Assembly: GCA_937880095.1 (NCBI GenBank)
Contig: CALFLK010000017.1
Span: 85,497 to 149,496 of the forward strand
Reading direction: 5' to 3'
Source of the DNA: an uncultured Faecalibacterium sp.
GTDB taxonomy: Bacteria; Bacillota; Clostridia; Oscillospirales; Ruminococcaceae
DNA: 64,000 nt
Within the stretch, counting starts at the first letter, position 1; every line of letters starts with the position of its first letter. Both the position numbers and the translations under genes were made by a program. The notes under the pieces were generated by a model. It was given only the letters and a program-made list of their open reading frames with translations. It had not been told where the DNA came from and ran no database searches. Shown in pieces: positions 26,185 through 34,363 of the stretch.

Positions 26185-26213
26185 TTGTCTGAAATCCAAA
26201 AACAGGGTATAAT
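26185..26213 (+). promoter_or_regulatory. Promoter of the site-2 protease/scpAB unit
   Basis: TTGTCT at 26185-26190, 17-nt spacer, TATAAT at 26208-26213; the start codon follows 33 nt later. Confidence 0.75.
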
Positions 26214-26245
26214 AATATGAATTATTATAGATAGGAGTGCCCGTT

Positions 26246-26902
26246 ATGATAACATATTTTTACCGCGCTCTGGTTATGCTGGTAGCCATCCCCTTCCACG
26301 AAGCTGCCCACGCATTTGTCAGCTGGAAGCTGGGCGACAGTACCGCAAAGGATATGGGCCGCATGACCATCAACCCTATGGCGCACTTTGACCCGATGGG
26401 TGCGCTGTGCATGATCGTTGCCGGTGTTGGCTGGGCAAAGCCCGTACCGACGCAGGCATACCGGTTCCGCAATCCCAAGGTGGGTATGGCGCTGACGGCT
26501 TGTGCCGGCCCGGCGGCAAACTTTACGCTGGCATTCGTCAGTGCGATTCTGTATAAGATCGTGCTGTATGTATCGCTGGCAACGGGTGCAAACGGTATGC
26601 TCATTGCGGCGGTGAGCCAGATTTTGTATTACATGATTATTATGAACGTGTCGCTGGCGGTGTTCAACCTGATTCCGGTTCCGCCCTTTGACGGCAGCCG
26701 TATCCTGCTCACGTTTTTGCCCCAGAAGTGGTATTTTTACGTCATGAAATACGAGCAGTACATTTTCGTCGGTATGTTCCTGCTGCTGATGGTGGGCGTA
26801 CTGGACCGCCCGCTGGGTATGCTAAACGCTTACACCATCGGCGTTTTGGACCGTGCAACCAGCTTTGTGGATGTGATTGCGGTCAAGCTGTTGTTCGCCT
26901 GA
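26246..26902 (+). CDS. Site-2 protease family membrane metalloprotease (M50)
   Basis: 218-residue intramembrane zinc protease of the short M50 group common in Firmicutes. HEAAH (H18-H22) in the first helix is the zinc motif, and NLIPVPPFDGSR (about residues 140-151) provides the third ligand Asp. It has about five to six membrane segments. Substrate unknown; in this family possible targets are signal peptides or anti-sigma factors. ATG 26246 fits the TAGGAG site (26232-26237) better than GTG 26237. It is followed by scpA after 21 bp, a frequent clostridial arrangement. Confidence 0.9.
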   Translation: MITYFYRALVMLVAIPFHEAAHAFVSWKLGDSTAKDMGRMTINPMAHFDPMGALCMIVAGVGWAKPVPTQAYRFRNPKVGMALTACAGPAANFTLAFVSAILYKIVLYVSLATGANGMLIAAVSQILYYMIIMNVSLAVFNLIPVPPFDGSRILLTFLPQKWYFYVMKYEQYIFVGMFLLLMVGVLDRPLGMLNAYTIGVLDRATSFVDVIAVKLLFA

Positions 26903-26923
26903 TAGAAAAGGACCCGGATCAAC

Positions 26924-27658
26924 ATGGAAGAATTGCAATTCAAACTGGAAAATTTCGAAGGTCCGCTGGATCTTTTGCTGAACCTGATTCGCAAAAACAA
27001 GATGGACCTGCACGATATTCCCATTCTGGATCTGATCGAGCAGTATCTGGTGGTCATTCGGAGCGTGCAGGAGCATCGGCTGGACGTTGCCAGCGAATTT
27101 ATCGAGATGGCAGCCCGTCTGGTGGAGATGAAAAGCTATCTGCTTTTGCCCCGCAGCGAAGAAGCTGAGCGCATGAAAGAAGAACTGACCGGTCAGCTGA
27201 TTGAATACGACCTTTGCAAAAAGTTGGCGGGTCAGCTGGGCACCATGTACGATGATACCTATATGGTGGTGCGCAAACCCGCCCCGGTAACCTGGGCGCT
27301 GGAATATAACCTACACCACGACCCGAAACTACTGGTAGATGCTTGGGACGCTTTGAGCGGCAAGGGCAAAAAGGTGAAAAAGCTGGAGCAGGATGTATTC
27401 GAGCCCATCGTTTCCACCCCCATCGTATCGGTGGTGAGCCGTGTGGTACACGTTCTGCGTGGTCTGGTGACGGGCAAGCTGCACAGCCTGCATCAGCTGT
27501 TCTCGAAAAGCGACAGCCGCAGCACAACGGTTGCTACCTTTTTGGCGGTGCTGGAAATGGTGCGCAACGGTCGCATCTGCATTGATGACGATGCCAAGCT
27601 GACCATCAGCCGGGAAAAAATCAAATGGGATACGTCAGGAGAATCGGAATGGACTTAA
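26924..27658 (+). CDS. scpA: Segregation and condensation protein A
   Basis: Kleisin subunit of the SMC-ScpAB condensin that compacts and segregates the chromosome. The 244-residue protein begins LQFKLENFEGPLDLLLNLIR, the typical kleisin N-terminus that binds the SMC neck, with EFIEMAARLVEMKSYLLLP following and a winged-helix at the C-terminus (about 170-240). The last 10 bp overlap scpB, giving translational coupling. Confidence 0.95.
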   Translation: MEELQFKLENFEGPLDLLLNLIRKNKMDLHDIPILDLIEQYLVVIRSVQEHRLDVASEFIEMAARLVEMKSYLLLPRSEEAERMKEELTGQLIEYDLCKKLAGQLGTMYDDTYMVVRKPAPVTWALEYNLHHDPKLLVDAWDALSGKGKKVKKLEQDVFEPIVSTPIVSVVSRVVHVLRGLVTGKLHSLHQLFSKSDSRSTTVATFLAVLEMVRNGRICIDDDAKLTISREKIKWDTSGESEWT

Positions 27659-28191
27659 AGGAATACAAAGCAGCCGCAGAAGCCATGCTGTTTGCCCATG
27701 GCGAGCCGGTTTCCGGCGAAAAGCTGGCGGCGGTGCTGGGCATTGAACCGCCTGTGGTGGAGCGATTGCTGCTTTCTCTGCAAGAGGATTATGAAAAGAA
27801 AGACCGGGGTTTGTGTCTGTTGCATTTAGAGGACCACTGGCAGCTGGCAACCAAAAACAAATACAGCACGCAGGTCAAGCAGATTCTGGACACCCGGCGG
27901 AATGTGCCGCTGTCTGGTGCTGCGCTGGAAACCCTGACCATCATCGCCTACAACCAGCCGGTTTCCCGCTCGTTTATTGAGCAGGTGCGCGGTGTGGATT
28001 CCTCCCACACGGTGAGCAATCTGCTGGAAAAGGATTTGATTGAAGAAGCCGGACGGCTGGATTTGCCCGGTCATCCGGTGAGCTTCCGCACGACAGACAC
28101 CTTTTTGCGTGTGTTCGGTCTGCGCAGTCTGGCGGATTTGCCCCCGCTGCACAGTGATATGCCCCAGCCGGACGCAGAAGGGGAGACATAA
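27649..28191 (+). CDS. scpB: Segregation and condensation protein B
   Basis: 180-residue ScpB with two winged-helix domains, which dimerises and binds ScpA. Family features are YKAAAEAMLFAHGEPVS at the N-terminus and LSGAALETLTIIAYNQPVSRSFIEQVRGV (in part) in the second half. ATG 27649 is preferred to an upstream in-frame start at 27625; it overlaps the scpA end and has AGGAGA before it. Confidence 0.95.
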   Translation: MDLKEYKAAAEAMLFAHGEPVSGEKLAAVLGIEPPVVERLLLSLQEDYEKKDRGLCLLHLEDHWQLATKNKYSTQVKQILDTRRNVPLSGAALETLTIIAYNQPVSRSFIEQVRGVDSSHTVSNLLEKDLIEEAGRLDLPGHPVSFRTTDTFLRVFGLRSLADLPPLHSDMPQPDAEGET

Positions 28192-28193
28192 TC

Positions 28194-29060
28194 ATGTCCG
28201 CCCTGATTACGGTTTTGCTGTTTCTTTTGAAAGCGGTGGGCATCTTGCTGCTGGTGGCGCTTGGGCTGATCGCGGTGGCACTGCTGATTCCGGTATCGCT
28301 GTGGCTGGATTACCACGACGAGGACCTGACGGTGAAAGTGGGTGCGCTGGGCTTCAAATACACCTTGCTGCCCCAGAAAGAAAAGCCGGAGGAAACGCCG
28401 AAAGCCAAATCCGCAGAGAAACCCAAGGCAAAAACCACGACTGCACAGCCGCCTAAAGCGACAGCTTCGGAGCCGCCCAAGGCGGAAACGGTGAAGCAAA
28501 CCAAGGCTGCACAGCCGCCCAAACCGGAAACGGCACAGCAGCCAAAAGCTGCGGCTGCGGAAAAAACCAAAGCGACAGCAAAAGAACCGCCTAAGACAGC
28601 GGCAAAGCAAACGAAACCTGCGGACGCAAACCCGCCCAAAGCGGAACCCCAAGACAAAAATGCGCTGATGCAGCTGACCTTTGACCAAGTGGTAACGGCG
28701 GTAAAGGGTCTGGGCGCAATGGGCAAACGCATCGTGAACGGCTTGAAGGTCAAGCACATTCGGCTGTATCTCCCGGTGACGGGCGAGGATGCGGCAGATA
28801 CCGCCATCCAATACGGCAAAATGCAGGCTTGGCTGCACGCTGGGCTGGGCGTATTGAACCGTGCCATCTGGCTGGATTTTGACGAGTGCCGTCTGGAAGC
28901 CGATTTTCTGGCGAAAGGCGAGAAAAAAAGCCGTTTCTCTTGTCAAATATCCGCCCGATTGCTTATAATGGTAATAGCAGTCACACGCTTTGTCTGGCTG
29001 CTTTGGAAAGCAAATATCCTGCCGGTGCTGATAGATCAGTTTGCCGGCAAGGAAGAATAA
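28194..29060 (+). CDS. DUF2953 membrane protein with a low-complexity linker
   Basis: 288 residues. N-terminal membrane helix (about 8-34); strand pattern DEDLTVKVGALGFKYTLLP; a Lys/Pro/Ala-rich low-complexity linker (about 62-155) with repeated PPK, AK and TAK units; then the conserved DUF2953 region (KVKHIRLYLPVTGEDAADTAIQYGKMQAWL) and a final membrane segment (about 258-278). The family is associated with sporulation clusters next to ytfJ, as here. It starts 2 bp after the scpB stop. The linker is unusually long; recent repeat expansion is possible. Confidence 0.8.
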   Translation: MSALITVLLFLLKAVGILLLVALGLIAVALLIPVSLWLDYHDEDLTVKVGALGFKYTLLPQKEKPEETPKAKSAEKPKAKTTTAQPPKATASEPPKAETVKQTKAAQPPKPETAQQPKAAAAEKTKATAKEPPKTAAKQTKPADANPPKAEPQDKNALMQLTFDQVVTAVKGLGAMGKRIVNGLKVKHIRLYLPVTGEDAADTAIQYGKMQAWLHAGLGVLNRAIWLDFDECRLEADFLAKGEKKSRFSCQISARLLIMVIAVTRFVWLLWKANILPVLIDQFAGKEE

Positions 29061-29075
29061 GTAAGGAGAACAACG

Positions 29076-29501
29076 ATGGCTGAGCATACAATTCAAGGCT
29101 TTATGGGTGTTACGATGGATAAGGTGCGGGAAATGGTCGATGCCAATACGGTCATCGGCGATCCTGTGCATACCGAGGACGGAACTGTGATTCTGCCGGT
29201 ATCCAAGATTACCTTCGGTTTTGCTTCCGGCGGTTCGGATTTTGAGGGCAAAAACGCAGCCAACAAGGATTTGTTTGGCGGTGGTGGCGGTGCAGGCGTA
29301 TCTGTCATTCCGGTTGCCTTTTTGGTGATTCAGGGCGGCAATGTGCGCACCATTCAGCTGTCCAACTCCGGCAACGCCATGGACCGTGCGCTGACCATGC
29401 TGCCTGAGTTGGTGGACCGACTGACCGAGCTGGTCAACTCCGGCAAAAAAGAAAAAGCAGCCCCTGCGGCAGAAACTGCCAAGACCGACGCTGCACAATA
29501 A
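29076..29501 (+). CDS. ytfJ: GerW/YtfJ-family sporulation protein
   Basis: 141 residues matching the GerW/YtfJ family, which in B. subtilis is a forespore protein needed for germination. Signatures are GVTMDKVREMVDANTVIGDP, TVILPVSKITFGFASGGSDF (each a contiguous part) and a glycine-rich loop GGGGGAGVSV before VIPVAFLVI. AAGGAG lies before the ATG. It is the last gene of the scpA-scpB-DUF2953-ytfJ run. Confidence 0.9.
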   Translation: MAEHTIQGFMGVTMDKVREMVDANTVIGDPVHTEDGTVILPVSKITFGFASGGSDFEGKNAANKDLFGGGGGAGVSVIPVAFLVIQGGNVRTIQLSNSGNAMDRALTMLPELVDRLTELVNSGKKEKAAPAAETAKTDAAQ

Positions 29502-29513
29502 CCATACCATGTG

Positions 29514-29545
29514 AGGGGCGATCGTTTCTGACCGCCCCTTGTTTG
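29514..29545 (+). terminator. Probable terminator after ytfJ
   Basis: 7-bp GC stem AGGGGCG / CGCCCCT (29514-29520 with 29533-29539) and a short, weak T-tail. Confidence 0.5.
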
Positions 29546-29589
29546 AAATTCACACACAAGATATGTATTAAAGAAAAGGGAATACAAAT

Positions 29590-30483
29590 ATGGCACAGGA
29601 AAGAATTCAGAAGATTATGGCTGAGCAGGGTCTCTGCTCCCGTCGCGCTGCTGAGCAGATCATCAACGAGGGTCGTGTTAAGCTGAACGGTCACCCCGTT
29701 AAGGTTGGCGACAAGATGGACCCCAATCAGGACATTTTGACCGTTGACGGTCAGCGCATCATCTACAACAAGAAGCAGCAGATGTACTATATCATGCTGT
29801 ACAAGCCCCGTGGATACGTCACCACCGCCAGCGACGAGCTGGGCCGCAAGACCGTTCTGGACTTGGTCAAGGACGTCCCTGCGCGTATCTACCCGGTAGG
29901 CCGTCTGGATAAGGACAGCGAAGGTCTGCTGTTGATGACCAACGACGGCGCATTCGCGCAGGCTATGACCCACCCGTCCGGTGAAATCAGCAAGCTGTAC
30001 CGCGTCACCGTGCGCCCCCGTGCAACCGAGCAGCAGGTGGTCAAGCTGACCCAGGGCGTTGTGCTGGATGACGGCACCAAGACCCTGCCCGCAATCGTTA
30101 ACGTTGTCGTGGACGAGCCGGGCCGTACCGTTATGGAAATGACCCTGCGTGAGGGCAAGAACCGTGAGATTCGCCGTATGTGCGAAGCCGTCGGTCTGGA
30201 GGTTGTGCGCCTGAAGCGCAATGCCGAAGGCGTTGTCAAGCTGGGTATGCTGCAGCCCGGTGAATACCGTGACCTGACCAAGCAGGAGCTGTCCGGTCTG
30301 CGCGCAGCAGCTGCAAAGGGCCGTGCACGCACCCGCACCACCAGCCAGCAGGAAGCTGCTGCAGCACGCAAAAAGCGTCGTGGTGATTATGCTGACCGCA
30401 AGCCCGGCGGACGCCCCGCAAACGGCAATCGTAAGCCGAATGGTCGCCCTGCAGGTCGAAAATTCGAGAAAAAGCAGGGCTAA
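29590..30483 (+). CDS. rluB: Large-subunit rRNA pseudouridine synthase (RluB family)
   Basis: 297 residues: S4 RNA-binding domain (about 1-60, RIQKIMAEQGLCSRRAAEQI), then the RsuA/RluB catalytic domain with the active Asp in PVGRLDKDSEGLLLMTNDG (near residue 105). The C-terminus (about 235-297) is a basic, Arg/Lys/Gly-rich tail, probably for RNA binding. It modifies uridine in 23S rRNA; the exact position cannot be read here. Own start with AAAGGGAA; downstream of scpAB as in many Firmicutes. Confidence 0.92.
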   Translation: MAQERIQKIMAEQGLCSRRAAEQIINEGRVKLNGHPVKVGDKMDPNQDILTVDGQRIIYNKKQQMYYIMLYKPRGYVTTASDELGRKTVLDLVKDVPARIYPVGRLDKDSEGLLLMTNDGAFAQAMTHPSGEISKLYRVTVRPRATEQQVVKLTQGVVLDDGTKTLPAIVNVVVDEPGRTVMEMTLREGKNREIRRMCEAVGLEVVRLKRNAEGVVKLGMLQPGEYRDLTKQELSGLRAAAAKGRARTRTTSQQEAAAARKKRRGDYADRKPGGRPANGNRKPNGRPAGRKFEKKQG

Positions 30484-30551
30484 TTGTCACTTTGTCTAAA
30501 AAATGACAAATAAGAGGCTTCCTTTTCTTCATTGTAAAGTGCTCAAAATAC

Positions 30552-30580
30552 TTGTGGCTTCTTGAGTGAAATAGTATAAT
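30552..30580 (+). promoter_or_regulatory. Promoter of the carboxyl-transfer cluster
   Basis: TTGTGG at 30552-30557, 17 nt, TATAAT at 30575-30580. A second TATAAT at 30584-30589 with TTGAGT 16 nt upstream overlaps it; one or both may be used. Confidence 0.6.
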
Positions 30581-30645
30581 AATTATAATTTTGGTGCATT
30601 TCGACATTGTTTGAAATAATAATCACAGAAGCGGGAGGTCTATAC

Positions 30646-31965
30646 ATGGCTTCGAAAATGAATAAGCAGGAAATCCTGTCCAAGTTCTTCGATGATGGTG
30701 CATATACCGCACTGTTTGCCGATGGTGCTGTTAGCGCAGCTTGCGGTTGGGCAAACGGTCAGCAGGTTTATGCTGTCTACCAGAACGGTGATGCACTGAC
30801 CGTCAAGGACGTGGAAAAGAACATCAAGGTTTTGCAGCTGGCTGTAACCACGGGCAACCCCGTTGTTACCTTCTGCAACGCAAGCGGCGCTGTCCTGACC
30901 GAAGGTCTGGATGTGCTGACCGCTACCGCAAAGCTGAACGCTGAAATCGCTAAGGTTTCCGGCGTTGTGCCTCAGGTTGCTGTTGTCACCGGCGTTTGCG
31001 CTGGTACCGCAGCACTGGCTGCCGCCAATGCGGATGTGTGCATCATGGCAAAGGATGCAGAGCTGTTCTTCACGGCTCCCTTTACCAGTGCAGCACAGGG
31101 TGACAAGCTGGAAGGTGCAGGCACTGCGGATGCCGCTGTTAAGGCTGGCGTAGCTGCTCTGGTAGCAGACGACGCTGCCGCTGCTGCGGAAATGGCTGCA
31201 CACGTTGTGGGTCTGCTGCCCGCAAACAACCTGACCGGCCCTGCCGTGTTCGAGTTCGATGCACCCACTGCTGCTTTCGCTGCCGGCAAGGAGCCTGCAA
31301 AGGCTGCTGAGGCACTGATCGACGCAGACAGCGCACTGGAACTGTACGCAGGCTACGGCAAGAATGTTTATACTGCTTTCGCAACCGTCAACGGCAACGC
31401 TGTGGGCGTTGTGGCTACCGGCAAAAAGCTGTGCCACAACTGCGTATCCAAGGCAAGCCGCTTCGTGCGCCTGTGCGATGCATTCAGTGTCCCGGTGATT
31501 ACCATTGTGGATACCGAGGGCTTCGTGGCAAGCTGCAGCGATGACGTTGCTGGCGGCATCCGTGAGGCTGCCCGCCTGACCGCTACTTATGCCGACGCTA
31601 CCACCGTGCGCATTGCTGTTCTGGCAGGCAACGCTGTGGGCGCTGTATACACGGCATTCGCTTCTTCTGATCTGAAAATTGCTGTTGCGGGCAGCGTAGT
31701 TGCTCCCGTTGAGCCGAAGGTCGCAGTTTCTGTGCTGTACAAGGCAGAGATCGAGGCTTCCGACAATATCGTTTCTGCTACCAACGCAAAGGCAGCTGCT
31801 TATGCGGCTGAGGTTTGCAGCGCAGAAAACGCTGTCGCCTGCGGTGCAGCCGATCTGGCTTGCGCAGCTGGTGATGTGCGCGGCACTGTGGTTGCAGCAC
31901 TGGATATGCTGTCCACCAAGCGCGCAGCTCGTTTGCCCAAGAAGCACGGCAACATGGCTCTGTAA
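30646..31965 (+). CDS. Carboxyltransferase subunit (12S-like, acyl-CoA carboxyltransferase fold), divergent
   Basis: 439-residue crotonase-fold carboxyltransferase with two lobes: N-lobe about 1-210 (GNPVVTFCNASGAVLTEGLDVL, in part; VVTGVCAGTAALAAANADV) and C-lobe about 220-420 (SRFVRLCDAFSVPVITIVDT, GNAVGAVYTAFASSDLKIAV). The family normally has about 500-520 residues and Gly-rich oxyanion loops (SGGAR, GGAY); here the first reads NASGAV and the second GAVY, and the protein is very Ala-rich. It would exchange a carboxyl group between biotin and an acyl-CoA. ATG 30646 has GGGAGG before it; an earlier in-frame ATG at 30607 has none. First gene of a cluster with a biotin carrier and a pyruvate/oxaloacetate carboxyltransferase. 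Confidence 0.8.
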   Translation: MASKMNKQEILSKFFDDGAYTALFADGAVSAACGWANGQQVYAVYQNGDALTVKDVEKNIKVLQLAVTTGNPVVTFCNASGAVLTEGLDVLTATAKLNAEIAKVSGVVPQVAVVTGVCAGTAALAAANADVCIMAKDAELFFTAPFTSAAQGDKLEGAGTADAAVKAGVAALVADDAAAAAEMAAHVVGLLPANNLTGPAVFEFDAPTAAFAAGKEPAKAAEALIDADSALELYAGYGKNVYTAFATVNGNAVGVVATGKKLCHNCVSKASRFVRLCDAFSVPVITIVDTEGFVASCSDDVAGGIREAARLTATYADATTVRIAVLAGNAVGAVYTAFASSDLKIAVAGSVVAPVEPKVAVSVLYKAEIEASDNIVSATNAKAAAYAAEVCSAENAVACGAADLACAAGDVRGTVVAALDMLSTKRAARLPKKHGNMAL

Positions 31966-32016
31966 GAGTCTGCCGCGACCATCAAACATTGAAACAATGA
32001 ACAGGAGGAACTTCCT

Positions 32017-32394
32017 ATGAAATACTTCAATATCACCGTAAACGGCACTGCTTACAATGTCACTGTCGAGGAGACCAGCGCAGGTGCAGCACCTGTTGCA
32101 GCTCCCGTTGCAGCACCCGCTCCCGCAGCAGCACCCGCACCCGCAGCTGCTCCTAAGGCAGCAGCTCCCGCAGCAGCAGGCGCTGTCGCTGTTAAGGCTC
32201 CCATGCCCGGCAACATCCTGGACGTTAAGGTTGCAGCTGGCGCAGCAGTTAAGGCTGGCGACGTGCTGGTCATTCTGGAAGCTATGAAGATGGAAAATGA
32301 GATCGTTGCTCCTCAGGATGGCACGGTTTCTTCTGTGAATGTAAACAAGGGCGACACCGTAAACTCCGGCGACGTTCTGGTTTCTATGAACTAA
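32017..32394 (+). CDS. Biotin carboxyl carrier protein (1.3S-like)
   Basis: 125 residues: N-terminal strand pair KYFNITVNGTAYNVTVEE, an Ala/Pro-rich flexible arm (about 24-56), then a biotinyl domain with EAMKMEN at 88-94 (biotinylated lysine K91). The size and layout equal those of small carriers such as the transcarboxylase 1.3S subunit or the gamma subunits of sodium-pumping decarboxylases. AGGAGGAAC precedes the ATG. It sits between the two carboxyltransferase genes, 51 and 23 bp away. Confidence 0.93.
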   Translation: MKYFNITVNGTAYNVTVEETSAGAAPVAAPVAAPAPAAAPAPAAAPKAAAPAAAGAVAVKAPMPGNILDVKVAAGAAVKAGDVLVILEAMKMENEIVAPQDGTVSSVNVNKGDTVNSGDVLVSMN

Positions 32395-32417
32395 AAATAG
32401 CAGAGAGGTGACTTACA

Positions 32418-33821
32418 ATGGCAAAAAAGCCGATCAAGATTACTGAGGTTGTCCTGCGTGATTCCCATCAGTCTCTGCTGGCTACACGCATGACCATGGA
32501 CGAGATGCGTCCCATCCTGCCCGAAATGGATAAGATCCCTTACTTCTCCGTGGAGTGCTGGGGCGGCGCAACGTTTGACTCCTGCATCCGTTTCCTGGAT
32601 GAGGACCCCTGGGAGCGCCTGCGTATCCTGCGCAAAGAGCTGCCCCACCAGAAGCTGCAGATGCTGTTCCGTGGTCAGAATATGCTGGGCTACCGCCCCT
32701 ACGCTGACGACGCTGTCGAGTATTTCGTGAAGAAGTCTGTTGCAAACGGCATCGACGTGATCCGTATTTTCGACGCATTGAACGATGCACGCAACCTGCA
32801 GACTGCGATCAAGGCAGCCAATAAGGAAGGCGCACACGTTCAGGGCTGCATCAGCTACACCCTGAGCCCCGTACATAACAACGAGTACTACAAGAACTAC
32901 GCTAAGACCTTGGAAGAAATGGGCGCAGACTCCATCTGCATCAAGGATATGGCTGGTCTGCTGACCCCGTATGCTTGCTACGATCTGGTGTCCAAGCTGA
33001 AGGAAACTGTCAGCATCCCTGTTGACATCCACAGCCACTACACCGCAGGTCTGGCTTCCATGTCCATCCTGAAGGGCATCGAGGCTGGCGCAGACATCAT
33101 TGATACTTCCATGAGCCCGCTGGCTATGGGTACTTCTCATATGCCTACCGAATCTCTGGTCGCTGCCCTGAAGGGTACCGATTACGATACCGGTCTGGAC
33201 CTGAACCAGCTGAACGTAGTGCGTAACTACTTCGCAAAACTGCGTGACAAGTACGTCACCAATGGTCAGATCAGCCACAAGTCTCTGGGCGTTGACGCAA
33301 ACACCCTGCTGTATCAGGTTCCGGGCGGTATGTTCTCCAACATGCTGAACCAGCTGAAGGAAGCAGGCAAGGAAGACAAGCTGGACGAAGTGCTGGCAGA
33401 GATTCCCCGCGTGCGTGAAGACGCAGGTTATCCCCCGCTGGTTACCCCCACCAGCCAGATCGTTGGCACCCAGGCTGTGTTCAACGTCATCCTGGGCGAG
33501 CGCTACAAGATGGTTACCAAGGAGTTCAAGGGTCTGGTCCACGGAGACTACGGCAAGACTCCCGCACCCATCAGCCCCGAGTTCACCAAGAAGATTCTGG
33601 GCGACGAGCAGCCCATCACCTGCCGTTTTGCTGACACGCTGGAGCCCGAAATGGACAAGCTGAAGGCAGAAGCAGCTAAGTACGCAATTCAGGAAGAGGA
33701 CGTGCTGACCTACGCAATGTTCCCGCAGGTTGCACCCAAGTTCTTTGAAAAGCGCAACGCTAAGATGCAGGGCGTGGACGCAGACCATGCAGACTACAAT
33801 AACAAGTCTCACCCGGTCTAA
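32418..33821 (+). CDS. Pyruvate/oxaloacetate carboxyltransferase (5S-like, OadA/PycB family)
   Basis: 467-residue TIM-barrel carboxyltransferase acting between biotin and pyruvate/oxaloacetate. Motifs: RDSHQSL (D15, metal), MLFRGQNMLGYR, CIKDMAG with the lysine that is carbamylated (K176), and DIHSHYTAG with two His metal ligands (H205, H207). The C-terminal conserved domain (to about 440) is present but there is no attached biotin domain; that is supplied by the separate carrier gene. No membrane beta subunit (OadB/GcdB type) is found nearby, unlike sodium-pump operons. Very strong codon bias suggests high expression. Confidence 0.92.
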   Translation: MAKKPIKITEVVLRDSHQSLLATRMTMDEMRPILPEMDKIPYFSVECWGGATFDSCIRFLDEDPWERLRILRKELPHQKLQMLFRGQNMLGYRPYADDAVEYFVKKSVANGIDVIRIFDALNDARNLQTAIKAANKEGAHVQGCISYTLSPVHNNEYYKNYAKTLEEMGADSICIKDMAGLLTPYACYDLVSKLKETVSIPVDIHSHYTAGLASMSILKGIEAGADIIDTSMSPLAMGTSHMPTESLVAALKGTDYDTGLDLNQLNVVRNYFAKLRDKYVTNGQISHKSLGVDANTLLYQVPGGMFSNMLNQLKEAGKEDKLDEVLAEIPRVREDAGYPPLVTPTSQIVGTQAVFNVILGERYKMVTKEFKGLVHGDYGKTPAPISPEFTKKILGDEQPITCRFADTLEPEMDKLKAEAAKYAIQEEDVLTYAMFPQVAPKFFEKRNAKMQGVDADHADYNNKSHPV

Positions 33822-33858
33822 TCCATACAGCACATCGAGCGTGTTCCTAAAATAACAG

Positions 33859-33894
33859 TCGGCAGTATCCGGTTTCGGGTGCTGCCGATTTTTT
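33859..33894 (+). terminator. Intrinsic terminator after the carboxyl-transfer cluster
   Basis: TCGGCAG / CTGCCGA stem (33859-33865 with 33882-33888) with inner CC/GG pairing, then T6. Confidence 0.85.
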
Positions 33895-34010
33895 GTTGTT
33901 TGTGCGTGGGTTTTGGCTCGGAAAATCTGGCAGGATATACCAAAATCTGGTATAATCAGAGTATAAGAGCGTTGGATGCGCATTGCACAAAAGAAAAGGG
34001 GAGAGGTTAT

Positions 34011-34301
34011 ATGCTGATGGATTTGTTGGTATATTCGCCATGGTTCTTGGTGCCGTTACAGGTAATTTTGTGCCTGAAATGCAAGCGCCTGATTTGGAAA
34101 CTCCTGCCTTTGCTGATCTGTGCAGCTGCGATGCTGTGTTTTTTCGTAATGTGCCGTTCCACCAGTGGGCTGGAGTCGTTTCTGTACGCGAGCGTAGGAG
34201 ATTTATTTGCGATTCCCATAGGTGCTAGTGCGGCAGGCTGGCTGATTGCTTTGGTCATTCTGCTGTGCTGTAGGTTAAAACAACGCTTTTGCAAGCGGTG
34301 A
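34011..34301 (+). CDS. Small membrane protein, unknown
   Basis: 96 residues with three hydrophobic helices (about 8-25, 28-48, 62-86) and a basic end (CCRLKQRFCKR). ATG 34011 follows GGGGAGAGG; a TATAAT at 33951-33956 lies upstream. No family recognised. It is followed by the NERD-domain gene 62 bp later. Confidence 0.55.
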   Translation: MLMDLLVYSPWFLVPLQVILCLKCKRLIWKLLPLLICAAAMLCFFVMCRSTSGLESFLYASVGDLFAIPIGASAAGWLIALVILLCCRLKQRFCKR

Positions 34302-34363
34302 GCGGTGGAAAGCAAGATTACCGGATGTATTGTCTGGGGAAGAATAAACGGGAGGATGGAACA

